A stretch of DNA of 64,000 bases from an uncultured Prevotellaceae bacterium (GTDB lineage Bacteria > Bacteroidota > Bacteroidia > Bacteroidales > Bacteroidaceae). The DNA lies in the NCBI GenBank assembly GCA_900319225.1, contig ONNV01000005.1:62001-126000 (forward strand), written 5' to 3'. Positions within the stretch are counted from its first letter, which is position 1; the number at the start of each line of letters is the position of its first letter. Positions 41,348-50,625 of the stretch are shown piece after piece. The notes beneath the pieces were generated by a model. That model saw only the letters and a list, made by a program, of their open reading frames with translations. It was not told the DNA's origin and made no database searches. The translations under genes and the position numbers were made by a program.

Positions 41348-42082
41348 ATGGGAAGAGCATTTGAATTCAGAAAGGCCCGCAAGCTGAAACGCTGGGGCAA
41401 CATGGCCAAGACATTTACCCGTATTGGCAAGCAGATTGCAATAGCTGTAAAGGCTGGCGGTCCGGATCCGGACAACAACTCAACATTGCGTGCTATCATC
41501 GCTACCGCTAAGCATGAGAACATGCCTAAGGACAACATCGAGCGTGCCATCAAGAACGCAATGGGTAAGGACCAGAAGGATTACAAGGAGATGAACTATG
41601 AGGGTTACGGTCCTCACGGAATCGCCATCTATGTTGAGACCCTTACTGACAACACCACCCGTACCGTTGCCAACGTACGTTCAGTATTCACCAAGTTCGG
41701 CGGCACACTGGGTACCAGCGGAAGCCTGGACTTCATGTTCAGCCACAAGTGCCAGTTCACCGTTGCACTTAAGGACGGAGTTGATATGGATGACCTGATC
41801 CTTGAGCTCATTGACCTGGGCATTGAGGAGGAGTATGATATCGACGAGGAGGAGAACGAGGTAACTCTCTATGGTGATCCCAAGTCATATGCCGCTATCC
41901 AGAAGTGGTTTGAGGAGAATGGCTTTGAGGTTAAGGCTGCCGAGTTCACCCGCATCCCCAATGACCTCAAGGATGTTACACCTGAGCAGCGTGAGACCAT
42001 TGACAAGATTGTTGAGCGTCTGGATGAGGATGATGACGTTCAGAACGTCTACACCAACATGAAACCTCTGGACGAGGAATAA
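41348..42082 (+). CDS. yebC: YebC/PmpR family protein
   Basis: 244 residues. N-terminal MGRAFEFRKARKLKRWGNMAK, then GGPDPDNNSTLRAIIATAK and YEGYGPHGIAIYVETLTDN, match the three-domain YebC fold. Members are described either as transcription regulators or as ribosome-associated factors easing translation of proline stretches. Cytoplasmic, acidic C-terminal end. Co-oriented with pheT, 26 bp apart. A family 1 hairpin with T-run follows the stop and likely terminates the unit. Confidence 0.93.
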   Translation: MGRAFEFRKARKLKRWGNMAKTFTRIGKQIAIAVKAGGPDPDNNSTLRAIIATAKHENMPKDNIERAIKNAMGKDQKDYKEMNYEGYGPHGIAIYVETLTDNTTRTVANVRSVFTKFGGTLGTSGSLDFMFSHKCQFTVALKDGVDMDDLILELIDLGIEEEYDIDEEENEVTLYGDPKSYAAIQKWFEENGFEVKAAEFTRIPNDLKDVTPEQRETIDKIVERLDEDDDVQNVYTNMKPLDEE

Positions 42083-42093
42083 TACTTTATGGT

Positions 42094-42142
42094 CAGTCCC
42101 CTTGTGTGCTCCTTTAGAGAAGGACACAAGGGGACTGTCTTT
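42094..42142 (+). repeat. Family 1 palindromic element, locus 5 (terminator-like)
   Basis: CAGTCCCCTTGTGT (42094-42107) and ACACAAGGGGACTG (42124-42137) are perfect 14-bp complements with a 16-base loop, followed by TCTTTTTC. The AGTCCCC core is conserved while the TTGTGT arm is specific to this copy. Acts plausibly as the yebC terminator. Confidence 0.82.
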
Positions 42143-42174
42143 TTCTCAATAGACCTAACCTTATTTATTTAATT

Positions 42175-42657
42175 ATGAAAAAGTTTGCTTTACTTGTTTT
42201 GACAGTAGTCTTTTGTTTTCAGTATGCATCGGCACAGTATGAAAGTTCCAACTGGAATGAACCTCTTAAGGGTAATATGACTTACAGTATCTGGACCGGA
42301 AAGATGAGGATTGGCGGGACAGAAATTGTCAAGGGAACTGAGAATCTGTATTTAAACGAGAGTGAGATGGATAAGTTCAGTGCTGCCAACACTTGGGGTA
42401 ATGTGGGCGGTACCATGATAGGTTTTGCTATAGGTTATCCCATAGGCTATTCTTTAGGAGGCGGAACTATGACTAAAGGGGCTAAGGTTGCCTGCGGTGT
42501 AGTGGGCGGTTTGGGATTGATCATTGCTGTGGCTGCTAATGCGAGCGTTCAGAAGGTGGTAAAGAGCTATAATCTCCGACAGACAGCAAGTTCAGGCTCG
42601 ATGGATCTGAGTTTTGTGGCTCATCCTACCGGAGTTGGCCTGGTATTGTCATTTTAA
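42175..42657 (+). CDS. Small exported Gly-rich protein of unknown function
   Basis: 160 residues; signal peptide cleaved after FQYASAQ. A short beta-rich part is followed by a Gly-rich hydrophobic stretch (about 75-122) with GGTMIGFAIGYPIGYSLGGG, a glycine-zipper-like pattern, and a C-terminus ending TGVGLVLSF. No family recognised. Similar in layout to the exported protein at 36240. Monocistronic. Confidence 0.6.
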   Translation: MKKFALLVLTVVFCFQYASAQYESSNWNEPLKGNMTYSIWTGKMRIGGTEIVKGTENLYLNESEMDKFSAANTWGNVGGTMIGFAIGYPIGYSLGGGTMTKGAKVACGVVGGLGLIIAVAANASVQKVVKSYNLRQTASSGSMDLSFVAHPTGVGLVLSF

Positions 42658-42703
42658 TTAAAATTTTGTTAAGAAACTAATGACAATTTGTAGCAAAAAG
42701 CAG

Positions 42704-42711
42704 TACCTTTG
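42704..42711 (+). promoter_or_regulatory. -7 box (TACCTTTG) of the wHTH gene
   Basis: Exact TAnnTTTG followed by CGCC, 26 bp upstream of the ATG at 42738. Confidence 0.6.
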
Positions 42712-42737
42712 CGCCGATATTTTAAAAAGATACAATC

Positions 42738-42935
42738 ATGAAAGAAATGGTAGGTGAATTTGCCGGTCTTATCTGGCGCGCACTGGAGGGTAAGAACGCC
42801 CTTTCACAGAAGGAAATTAAAAAGGCTACAAAACTGAAGGACAAAGAGTTTTATCTGGGACTCGGATGGCTACTCCGTGAAGACAAAATCAACGTTACTG
42901 AAGGTGAGGAGGAGAACTATTACGCTCTCAAGTAA
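42738..42935 (+). CDS. Winged-helix protein of the DUF2582 type
   Basis: 65 residues, a single small winged helix: LIWRALEGKNALSQKEIKKA followed by KEFYLGLGWLLREDKINV, and a wing ending ENYYALK. This matches the short DUF2582 proteins frequent in anaerobes; DNA binding is likely but targets are unknown. It has its own promoter and is followed by a bidirectional terminator, so it is a one-gene unit. Confidence 0.85.
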   Translation: MKEMVGEFAGLIWRALEGKNALSQKEIKKATKLKDKEFYLGLGWLLREDKINVTEGEEENYYALK

Positions 42936-42955
42936 ATATTTCTTATCTGTAAAAC

Positions 42956-42990
42956 AAAACAGCCGGATGCTTTAAGCACCCGGCTGTTTT
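42956..42990. terminator. Bidirectional terminator, wHTH gene/uxuB
   Basis: AAAACAGCCGG (42956-42966) pairs perfectly with CCGGCTGTTTT (42980-42990); GTGCTT-like inner bases extend the stem. Lies between convergent genes. Confidence 0.88.
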
Positions 42991-43005
42991 ATTGTGTACT
43001 GCCTG

Positions 43006-44592
43006 TTATCTGGCCAGTACGTACTTGTGCAGGGTCTTGCGGACTGCGCCGTTGCCGGCATAGAGTTCCTTGACCATGCCCTCAATGCGCTCGCCAAGAC
43101 CTGCCTCATACAGGTCAACGGCAAAGATATCCTTGCGGCTGTAGAGCTTCTTAAGGCATGAGTAGTCCTGATCAGGCTTACCAACCTCAAGCGGAGCAAC
43201 GATTGCCTGCATTTCGGCCAGCAGAGGATCGGGTGACGGATCAAACGGAGTACCGTCATCCTTGATACCCTTGAGGTAACGTGCCCAGCCTGCAAGTGCA
43301 AGCGGAATCAGTACAAGGTTGTCCTTGTCAAGACCGCGGGCTATGTACTTCTTTATGGTCTCACCAAAACGGATAGGAATTTTCTGGCTTGTGTCACATG
43401 CTATACGCTGGGGTGCATCGGGCATGAACGGGTTGGGCAGACGGCGTTTGATTACGGCGCCGATGAACTCGTACGGGTTCAGGATTCCCGGATCGGTTAC
43501 TACCGGCATTGCCTCCATGTAACCCATTTTCTGGATGAATGAGCGGATATCCTCATCGGCCATCTCGGCACTGATAAGGGTGTAACCCAGCATGCAGCCG
43601 TAGATGGCCATTGCAGTGTGCAGGGGGTTGAGGCAGGTGGTAACCTTCATGGTCTCAACCTTGTCTACGGTCTCACGTGTAGTATAGAGGGCACCGCCCA
43701 GGTCAAGCGGAGGACGGCCGTTGGTGTAGTTGTCCTCAATTACCAGGTACTGTACCTCCTCGGCATTCACGAACGGGGCTGTGAAGGTGTGCTTCTCAGT
43801 CTCGATGTAGTTGTTATCCTCAAATCCGTCCTTTGCCAGAAGTTCCTTAACCTTCTCGTGGGGGCGGGGAGTGATTTTGTCAATCATTGACCAGGGGAAT
43901 GTGATCTTGGTCTCATCCTTGAGGTATGCCAGGAAATCAGCCGGTACCAGCTTATCGGCAACCCAACGCTCGGCATATGCCATGACACCGGCCTTAACCT
44001 TGTCACCGTTATGTGAGCAGTTGTCCATGCTCTGGATGGTCAGGGGCAGCTTGCCTGCATTGTAGCGCTCCAGCAACAGGGCGCAAACCTTACCCATGGC
44101 GAACATTGGCTTGAGTCCGCGGGCCAGGTCAGCCTCATTGAATGTGTAACCCTTCTCAGTGATGGTGAATGATATCATCTGCAGTGACTTTGCCTTGAAG
44201 ATCTCAACCAGACGGTTCCAGTCAGAGAACTGGGGATCGGCCTTGAGGGCCTCGGTTACAGATGCAATAACCTTCTTCTCAATGGTTCCTGTTGACTGCA
44301 GGCTAACCAGCAGTGAGAGGTTGTCATATGGGGCGTAGGCCTTGTCAATGATCTCATAGTCAAAGGTCTCAGCCATGATTACGCCGCGGTCATACTTGCC
44401 GGTATTGAGCGCATCATTGATGATGGCTGCCGGGAAGGCGCGGAAAATGTTGCCGCCGCCAAAATGTACCCATGTGGGCTCATCATGTGTCTTGCGGCGA
44501 ACAGCCTCTATATCAAACTTGGGGAGCAGATAACCTTTCTTTTCCCACTCTGCGGCATTGAATTTGCCGCTTGTTATTTCTGTAAGTTTCAT
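43006..44592 (-). CDS. uxuB: Fructuronate reductase / mannitol dehydrogenase family
   Basis: 528 residues. N-terminal Rossmann part (PTWVHFGGGNIFRAF) and C-terminal mannitol-dehydrogenase domain (CLNPLHTAMAIYGCMLGY, IPIRFGETIKKYI) are typical of long-chain polyol dehydrogenases. Adjacent uxuA makes D-fructuronate to D-mannonate (NADH) the best assignment within the D-glucuronate route. Nine bp downstream of uxuA, same strand, so a uxuAB operon. The isomerase (uxaC) and 2-keto-3-deoxygluconate kinase are not in the window. Confidence 0.9.
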   Translation of the reverse strand: MKLTEITSGKFNAAEWEKKGYLLPKFDIEAVRRKTHDEPTWVHFGGGNIFRAFPAAIINDALNTGKYDRGVIMAETFDYEIIDKAYAPYDNLSLLVSLQSTGTIEKKVIASVTEALKADPQFSDWNRLVEIFKAKSLQMISFTITEKGYTFNEADLARGLKPMFAMGKVCALLLERYNAGKLPLTIQSMDNCSHNGDKVKAGVMAYAERWVADKLVPADFLAYLKDETKITFPWSMIDKITPRPHEKVKELLAKDGFEDNNYIETEKHTFTAPFVNAEEVQYLVIEDNYTNGRPPLDLGGALYTTRETVDKVETMKVTTCLNPLHTAMAIYGCMLGYTLISAEMADEDIRSFIQKMGYMEAMPVVTDPGILNPYEFIGAVIKRRLPNPFMPDAPQRIACDTSQKIPIRFGETIKKYIARGLDKDNLVLIPLALAGWARYLKGIKDDGTPFDPSPDPLLAEMQAIVAPLEVGKPDQDYSCLKKLYSRKDIFAVDLYEAGLGERIEGMVKELYAGNGAVRKTLHKYVLAR

Positions 44593-44600
44593 CTTAGTGA

Positions 44601-45854
44601 TTAATCAAAGAATCCGGGTTGTTTGTACTCAATTCCAAGCTCGCGGTCAACGGTAGCCAGTATTCCCTGTACCTGACCCATGGCGAACATACGGCCCAGC
44701 AGGGTGTAGCCTGCGTTGTGTCCGTGGCTTGACTCATCCATTATTCCGCCGGGGTTATCGGTAAATGTCATACCGTGGTCAACACGCATGGGCAGTGCCG
44801 GGTTTTCCTTCTCAAAGATGCGGCACAGCTCAACAAGGTCGGCACGGCCACCCAGGTGTGATGCCTCGGTAAAGTCACCGTTGGGGAATATGTGGCATGA
44901 ACGCAGGTGTACAAAATGTGTGCGTGACGCAAACTTCTTAGCCATCTCTACTACGTTGTTGTAAGCGCCTGCTGAGAGTGAACCTGCGCAGAAGGTAAGA
45001 CCGTTATGCTTGTTGGGCACTGCATCCAGGAACCACTGGATATCCTCCTCCGTACGTACTATGCGCGGCAGGCCAAGAACCTCAATCGGGGGATCATCAG
45101 GGTGTACGCACATGTTCATGTTGTACTCCTCACAGGTAGGCATGATTGCCTCCAGGAAGTATTTCATGTTGGCACGCAACTGTGCCTTGTCAATGCCTTT
45201 GTAAAGGTTCAGGAAATCACGGAACTTCTGTATGGGAGCCTCGTCGTTCTCGCTGAAGTTACCGCTAACGAATCCCTGGGTCTTGATGATGATGGTCTCA
45301 ACCAGCTTGTGCTCACCCTCCGGAGTCATGGTCTTGGCCAACGCATCGGCCTCAGCCAGAACGTTGCGGCCTTCACCTACACCTGCAGGGAAACGGAACT
45401 TAGCCCACTCCTCACGTGCGCCCTCGCGCTTAAGGATATAGATGTCAAAGTATGCAAACTCCGCATAGTTGAAATAGAGGTTGGTGGATCCGTTGGGGTT
45501 GATATGGAACAGGTCCGTGCGGGCCCAGTCAAGCACCGGCATGAAGTTGTAGCATATGCAGTGGATGCCCTCGGCCGACAGGTTGCGCAGTGACTCCTTG
45601 TAGACCTCAATCTGATGGTCCCGGTCCGGTCCGCCGTACTTGATGGTCTCAACCACCGGCAGACTCTCAACTACGCTCCAGCGCATGCCGTAGCTCTCAA
45701 TATACTCTCTGAGTTCGTGGATTTTCTCCCTGGTCCATACCTGACCCAGGGGTACGTCATGAAGGGCAGTTACAATGCCCTCAACGCCTATCTGCTTAAG
45801 CATGGCAAGCGTAATCTTATCCTTCTTGCCAAACCAGCGCCATGTTCTTTCCAT
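44601..45854 (-). CDS. uxuA: Mannonate dehydratase
   Basis: 417 residues. N-terminus MERTWRWFGKKDKITLAMLK and the blocks HDVPLGQVW, CIYNFMPVLDW-like (here CYNFMPVLDWARTDL), MNMCVHPDDPP, FCAGSLSAG, HLRSCHIFPNGDFTEA and RVDHGMTF are those of the UxuA family with its metal-binding His/Cys/Asp residues. It dehydrates D-mannonate to 2-keto-3-deoxygluconate in hexuronate breakdown. First gene of uxuAB; no clear TAnnTTTG box was found just upstream. Confidence 0.96.
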   Translation of the reverse strand: MERTWRWFGKKDKITLAMLKQIGVEGIVTALHDVPLGQVWTREKIHELREYIESYGMRWSVVESLPVVETIKYGGPDRDHQIEVYKESLRNLSAEGIHCICYNFMPVLDWARTDLFHINPNGSTNLYFNYAEFAYFDIYILKREGAREEWAKFRFPAGVGEGRNVLAEADALAKTMTPEGEHKLVETIIIKTQGFVSGNFSENDEAPIQKFRDFLNLYKGIDKAQLRANMKYFLEAIMPTCEEYNMNMCVHPDDPPIEVLGLPRIVRTEEDIQWFLDAVPNKHNGLTFCAGSLSAGAYNNVVEMAKKFASRTHFVHLRSCHIFPNGDFTEASHLGGRADLVELCRIFEKENPALPMRVDHGMTFTDNPGGIMDESSHGHNAGYTLLGRMFAMGQVQGILATVDRELGIEYKQPGFFD

Positions 45855-45914
45855 ACACTATATCTGTTGTTATGTTTTTGGACGTAAAGTTGCGAATAAT
45901 AAACGGTTTTTCAC

Positions 45915-45922
45915 TATTTTTG
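45915..45922 (+). promoter_or_regulatory. -7 box (TATTTTTG) of the two-repeat lipoprotein gene
   Basis: TAnnTTTG match, 23 bp before the ATG at 45946. Confidence 0.5.
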
Positions 45923-45945
45923 TGTTGCAAAAAATTCAAATTAAT

Positions 45946-47052
45946 ATGAATAAAATAGTTCGTTTCCATGCCGCACTGATTATGATGTGCGTTGTTGCCT
46001 TTAGCGTATCTCTAGGCTCTTGTGACAAGAATGAAGTTGACAGTCACGATGAGAACTCCCTCAGTCTGAAAGTAGACACCAACGGTGTGAACTTTACCCT
46101 TACGCCTCTCATAAACTGGAAGGCCAATCTGACTGATGTTGAAAAGTACATGGCCAAGTATTTCCCAGACTTTGATGTATGTTATAATGGAGAACTGAAA
46201 TATGATGAGTACTGTGGATATTGGTCATTGAAATATGAAAGCCATATCAACATGAGTGTTTCCTTTCTTCTCGTTAATGAACAGGGAGATGGTCTTGGTA
46301 TGACGGTTTTTAAATTCGCCAGTTCATGTAATGTGGATAAAATAAGGGAAGAATTATCCGGATTGGGCTTTAAATTTATGGGCCTGGTATACACTGATGG
46401 TTTTCCTGATGAATTGGAATATATGTATCTTTCCAATGATGAGAAACTTGAAGTTCAATTTATTGTTAACAACTGTGGGGATGAGGATTGCTGGTATTTA
46501 ACTTTCCAGCCCACAGACAGGAATGACTTGAATTATCTGATTGACACGACAAATCTTTGCATTAACGTTGATTTAGATGAGGGCAGCTATAGCCTGATCC
46601 CCTTTATGGATTGGAATGGCACATTGACCGATGTCAGGAACTACATGACTGAGAACTATCCGGATTGGGAAGCTGTTGATGGCGGAGCAATGATAATTGA
46701 TACCTTAGACTTTGATTCCATTCCACATTGGTATACCCTATACAAAAAGGATTCTCTATCTGTCTTCTACCATTTTGATGATATAGAGGGAATGATGTTT
46801 GGCAGTGTACAATATGCTTGCTACGGATCGACAGACTTGACACAGAATAGAAAAGAACTGACAAGAAACGGCCTTAAATATATAGGTCATTGCACATTGG
46901 ATTTTCAGGATCAAATATCCAATTACGTATATGTTCCTTTAAGTAAGGAATATTATGTGTCAGCTTCATCCTGGACTTTGTATGAAGGTGTCTGGACTAT
47001 AGATATAGTTCCATATAATGAGGAATTCATGGAACTGGTCAGTAAGGATTGA
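45946..47052 (+). CDS. Lipoprotein with two tandem homologous domains
   Basis: 368 residues from the ATG at 45946, just before the signal peptide; the longer frame runs back into uxuA territory. The signal ends VSLGSCDKNE (lipid Cys about 25). The mature part is a duplication: FTLTPLINWKANLTDVEKYM in the first half aligns with YSLIPFMDWNGTLTDVRNYM in the second, both followed by a PD(F/W) turn and a later hydrophobic block with (F/Y)IGH or FMGL. I recognise no named family. Exported, probably surface or periplasmic; function unknown. Confidence 0.72.
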   Translation: MNKIVRFHAALIMMCVVAFSVSLGSCDKNEVDSHDENSLSLKVDTNGVNFTLTPLINWKANLTDVEKYMAKYFPDFDVCYNGELKYDEYCGYWSLKYESHINMSVSFLLVNEQGDGLGMTVFKFASSCNVDKIREELSGLGFKFMGLVYTDGFPDELEYMYLSNDEKLEVQFIVNNCGDEDCWYLTFQPTDRNDLNYLIDTTNLCINVDLDEGSYSLIPFMDWNGTLTDVRNYMTENYPDWEAVDGGAMIIDTLDFDSIPHWYTLYKKDSLSVFYHFDDIEGMMFGSVQYACYGSTDLTQNRKELTRNGLKYIGHCTLDFQDQISNYVYVPLSKEYYVSASSWTLYEGVWTIDIVPYNEEFMELVSKD

Positions 47053-47074
47053 GGCCACGTATCCGTAATTTGTC

Positions 47075-47123
47075 AAAGTGTCCCCCATGAACCCCTCTCA
47101 CGGGTCGTGTGGGACACTTCTTT
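47075..47123 (+). repeat. Family 2 palindromic element, copy 2
   Basis: AAGTGTCCC (47076-47084) pairs with GGGACACTT (47111-47119); inner GAACCC/GGGTC adds to the stem; TTTTATT follows. The CAAAGTGTCCC start matches copy 1 at 19881. It lies after a stop codon and may serve as the terminator. Confidence 0.75.
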
Positions 47124-47200
47124 TATTCTTGTAACGTTTTTGCAGCGCATTTGCAGCAGTATTGCAATGCTGTTTCCTTGCCAAGCGCAGAGTGCCACCC

Positions 47201-47208
47201 TATCTTTG
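47201..47208 (+). promoter_or_regulatory. -7 box (TATCTTTG) of the DUF4419 gene
   Basis: Exact match, 31 bp before the ATG at 47240; the longer frame starting at 47162 would begin upstream of the promoter. Confidence 0.55.
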
Positions 47209-47239
47209 CTGGCAGAACAAACAAAAAACAGACAACGTT

Positions 47240-48766
47240 ATGAAAAAGCTGGTCATCATCATTATCTCACTGTTGTGTGTGAGTATGGCATATGCCAAAA
47301 AGAACAACGAGTCAGTAACAAGATTGGAGAATGGTGGAATTAAGTTCCATCTTGAAGACAAGGATGCGCCAACCAGACGTTTGGCTGAGATATCGGGGCA
47401 GGAGTGCTGGGAGAAGATACTGAGTGAATCAGGGATATCATTATCTCATGCAAATATCAAGACTCACAGCGCAGGTGACAGCAAGCTTGTATGCTTTGAC
47501 CGCAATGCCTGCTTTGAAGGATTCCTTACAGCCTTTGACAAACATTACTCTCTGGTGCTGTCGCCCGATATGATATGGTTGCTTATCAGTCAGGGGATAT
47601 CGACTCATATAAATCAGAATGCCGAGAATCTGCGTGACCGTCTGGTGGATTTTGATGGTCAGAGAACGCTTACTGTAACGACCGATAGCGATGTGTTTAA
47701 ACATGAGGAGGACTGGGACTGGATTATCCAGGCTTTCAGCGATTCGATTGACATGAACATGAAGGCGCAGTTCTCAGACCTGATGGTTTGCAATTTCAGT
47801 ACTACAGGTGCTTTGGAACGTATCACATCACAGATAACCATGATGGAGAGCGTCAAGAAATACTTTAAGTATGTACTTCATTACATGGGGTGTGGAATTC
47901 CTGATGTCACTCTGCTTGGAACTCCCGATGACTGGAAGGAGATTCGTTCTCGCATCAATAGACTTGATGACCTGGACCTAGACTGGTGGTGTGAGAGATT
48001 GAAACCTGTTCTTGACGAGTTTGTGAACGCATCTCAGGGTATTGTAAACCGTAAGTTCTGGCTTGATATGGTACAGGAGTATTCGCCTCAGAGAGCCGGC
48101 AGGGGAGGTTGCGGCGGTAGCAAAACAATTCCTGCAGAATACAACGGTTGGTTTACGGTATTCTTCCCGTTCTGTGAAGAAGAGGATGGATTTGAAGGCC
48201 CGCTTCATGTAGTCCGCACTCCAAGTATCGTTACTCATAATACCAAGGTTTGTTCGGAGTTAAAGAAGGTCGATGTCAAGTACATCATGACCTTCCCCGA
48301 TCATGAGGAAATCCATAATCTTGAGCTTTGGGCCGGATTCATCGGCATGGAGATGGACTGGAAAAACCATTCGCTGAAACCTGCCATGAGTTGGATGATG
48401 CGTGAAAAGATTGGCTCTGGCCTGGAATTGGATAAGTTGGAACGCGCTGAAGTTGAATTCTTGAATGAGTATGGTGACGGAAAGAAAAATATTTCCTTGT
48501 CCGAGATTTATTCAGTATTCGGTAGTTCTGAAAAATGGTATAACATTGGATTTCCTGATGTCCCGATGTTGGTAAAATACCCTGGTGAACATTTCTATAA
48601 GAATCATGTGTTCCTTTCTCTCGAACCTATTACGGTACCCCAGGACCTGGGTGAATGGTATCATAGGAACAAGATGGAGAGCCTGACAGTCAAGGCTCCC
48701 ATGACCGATGAACAGAAGGCCGATATCCTGCGTCAGGTTCCCACCGCCACAGTAGTCCAACTCTGA
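47240..48766 (+). CDS. DUF4419 domain exported protein
   Basis: 508 residues from the ATG at 47240, giving a signal peptide cleaved after SMAYA. The body contains LVLSPDMIWLLISQGISTHI, then WDWIIQAFSDSI, and MVCNFSTTG with YFKYVLHYMGCGIP, which is the DUF4419 pattern seen in bacteria and some fungi. A Gly/Cys-rich loop (AGRGGCGGSK) precedes AEYNGWFTVFFPF. No catalytic residues are established for this family. Secreted or periplasmic; function unknown. Confidence 0.85.
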   Translation: MKKLVIIIISLLCVSMAYAKKNNESVTRLENGGIKFHLEDKDAPTRRLAEISGQECWEKILSESGISLSHANIKTHSAGDSKLVCFDRNACFEGFLTAFDKHYSLVLSPDMIWLLISQGISTHINQNAENLRDRLVDFDGQRTLTVTTDSDVFKHEEDWDWIIQAFSDSIDMNMKAQFSDLMVCNFSTTGALERITSQITMMESVKKYFKYVLHYMGCGIPDVTLLGTPDDWKEIRSRINRLDDLDLDWWCERLKPVLDEFVNASQGIVNRKFWLDMVQEYSPQRAGRGGCGGSKTIPAEYNGWFTVFFPFCEEEDGFEGPLHVVRTPSIVTHNTKVCSELKKVDVKYIMTFPDHEEIHNLELWAGFIGMEMDWKNHSLKPAMSWMMREKIGSGLELDKLERAEVEFLNEYGDGKKNISLSEIYSVFGSSEKWYNIGFPDVPMLVKYPGEHFYKNHVFLSLEPITVPQDLGEWYHRNKMESLTVKAPMTDEQKADILRQVPTATVVQL

Positions 48767-48769
48767 TTG

Positions 48770-48809
48770 AAAATGGCACAGAGGGGACAGTCCCCCTGTG
48801 CCATTTTTT
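48770..48809 (+). repeat. Family 1 palindromic element, locus 6 (terminator-like)
   Basis: AAAATGGCACAG (48770-48781) pairs with CTGTGCCATTTT (48796-48807) around the GGGGACAGTCCCC core, then a T-run. Placed between the DUF4419 stop and the lepA promoter. Confidence 0.88.
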
Positions 48810-48812
48810 TGC

Positions 48813-48820
48813 TAACTTTG
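48813..48820 (+). promoter_or_regulatory. -7 box (TAACTTTG) of lepA
   Basis: TAnnTTTG followed by CGGCG, 19 bp upstream of the lepA ATG. Confidence 0.6.
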
Positions 48821-48839
48821 CGGCGTAAAAACACCCCAT

Positions 48840-50621
48840 ATGGAGAACATCCGCAACTTTTGTATTATTGCACATATCGATCATGGTAAGTCAACGCTGG
48901 CTGACCGCCTGCTGGAGTACACTCATACCATCAATATCACCGAGGGCCAGATGCTTGATGACATGGACCTGGAGAAGGAGCGTGGCATCACAATCAAGAG
49001 TCACGCCATCCAGATGGAGTATGAGTACAAGGGCCAGAAATACATTTTGAACCTTATTGACACTCCGGGACACGTGGATTTCTCATATGAGGTGAGCCGT
49101 TCAATTGCAGCCTGTGAGGGCGCAATCCTGGTGGTTGATGCCACACAGGGCGTGCAGGCTCAGACCATCAGCAACCTCTACATGGCCATTGAACATGACC
49201 TGGAGATCATCCCCGTCATAAACAAGTGCGACATGCAGAGCGCCATGCCCGATGAGGTTGAGGATGAGATCGTGGAGCTGATAGGTTGCAAACGCGAGGA
49301 TATCATACGTGCATCGGCCCGTACAGGAATGGGCGTTGAGGAGATTCTGAACGCAATCGTGGAGCGTATCCCGCATCCCGTGGGTGATCCCGATGCACCG
49401 CTGCAGGCCCTTATTTTTGACTCCGTATTCAACTCATTCCGCGGAATCATAGCTTATTTCAAGATTGAGAACGGCTGCATACGTAAGGGTGACAAGGTAA
49501 AGTTCTTCAATACAGGTAAGGAGTATGATGCCGATGAGGTAGGCGTGCTCCGTATGGATATGGTGCCGCGTGATGTGATGACCACAGGCGATGTGGGTTA
49601 TATCATCTCCGGAATCAAGACATCGACTGAGGTCAAGGTGGGTGATACCATCACTCATGTGGCCCGTCCCTGCGACAAGGCGATTGCCGGGTTTGAGGAA
49701 TCAAAGCCGATGGTATTCGCGGGCGTCTATCCCATTGAGGCCGATGAGTTCGAAGACCTGCGTGCATCACTTGAGAAACTGCAGCTGAACGACGCTTCGC
49801 TGAGCTTCTTCCCTGAGTCATCTGCTGCGCTGGGATTCGGATTCCGTTGCGGATTCCTGGGCCTGCTGCATATGGAGATAGTTCAGGAACGTCTGGACCG
49901 CGAGTTCGATATGAGCGTCATCACAACCGTGCCTAACGTATCATACATGGTGTATGACAAGCAGGGTAATGCTACCGAGGTACATAATCCCAGCGGCATG
50001 CCTGACCTTACCTTGATTGACCATATAGAGGAGCCCTATATTGACGCATCGATAATTACTACGACCGAGTATATCGGCCCTATCATGACCCTGTGCCTTG
50101 ACAAGCGCGGTGAGCTGGTAAAACAGCAGTTCATTGCGGGTAACCGCGTGGAAATTTACTTCAAGCTGCCTCTGGGTGAGATTGTGATTGATTTCTATGA
50201 CAAACTCAAGAGTATATCAAAAGGTTATGCGTCATTTGACTACCATCCCGCAGGATTCCGTCCGTCAAAGCTTATCAAGTTGGATATACTGCTTAATGGT
50301 GAGCCTGTTGATGCCCTGTCAACCCTTACTCACGTGGACAACGCCTATGACCTGGGCCGCCGCATGTGCGAGAAACTCAAGGAGCTCATCCCGCGTCAGC
50401 AGTTCGATATAGCGATCCAGGCTGCCATCGGCTCCAAGATCATCGCACGTGAAACTATCAAGCAGGTTCGTAAGGATGTAACCGCCAAGTGCTACGGCGG
50501 TGACGTGTCTCGTAAGCGCAAGCTTCTGGAAAAGCAGAAGAAGGGAAAGAAGCGCATGAAACAGATAGGTAACGTAGAAGTCCCCCAGAAAGCCTTCCTC
50601 GCTGTTTTGAAACTGGATTAG
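48840..50621 (+). CDS. lepA: Elongation factor 4 (LepA)
   Basis: 593 residues, standard. GTPase motifs [14 protein letters not shown] (G1), the RGITIK switch I, DTPGHVDF (G3) and NKCDMQ (G4); C-terminal LepA-specific domain with [20 protein letters not shown]. It acts on ribosomes in translation or 30S assembly. Monocistronic: own promoter in front, family 3 structured element 4 bp after the stop. Confidence 0.97.
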   Translation: MENIRNFCIIAHIDHGKSTLADRLLEYTHTINITEGQMLDDMDLEKERGITIKSHAIQMEYEYKGQKYILNLIDTPGHVDFSYEVSRSIAACEGAILVVDATQGVQAQTISNLYMAIEHDLEIIPVINKCDMQSAMPDEVEDEIVELIGCKREDIIRASARTGMGVEEILNAIVERIPHPVGDPDAPLQALIFDSVFNSFRGIIAYFKIENGCIRKGDKVKFFNTGKEYDADEVGVLRMDMVPRDVMTTGDVGYIISGIKTSTEVKVGDTITHVARPCDKAIAGFEESKPMVFAGVYPIEADEFEDLRASLEKLQLNDASLSFFPESSAALGFGFRCGFLGLLHMEIVQERLDREFDMSVITTVPNVSYMVYDKQGNATEVHNPSGMPDLTLIDHIEEPYIDASIITTTEYIGPIMTLCLDKRGELVKQQFIAGNRVEIYFKLPLGEIVIDFYDKLKSISKGYASFDYHPAGFRPSKLIKLDILLNGEPVDALSTLTHVDNAYDLGRRMCEKLKELIPRQQFDIAIQAAIGSKIIARETIKQVRKDVTAKCYGGDVSRKRKLLEKQKKGKKRMKQIGNVEVPQKAFLAVLKLD

Positions 50622-50625
50622 AAGG

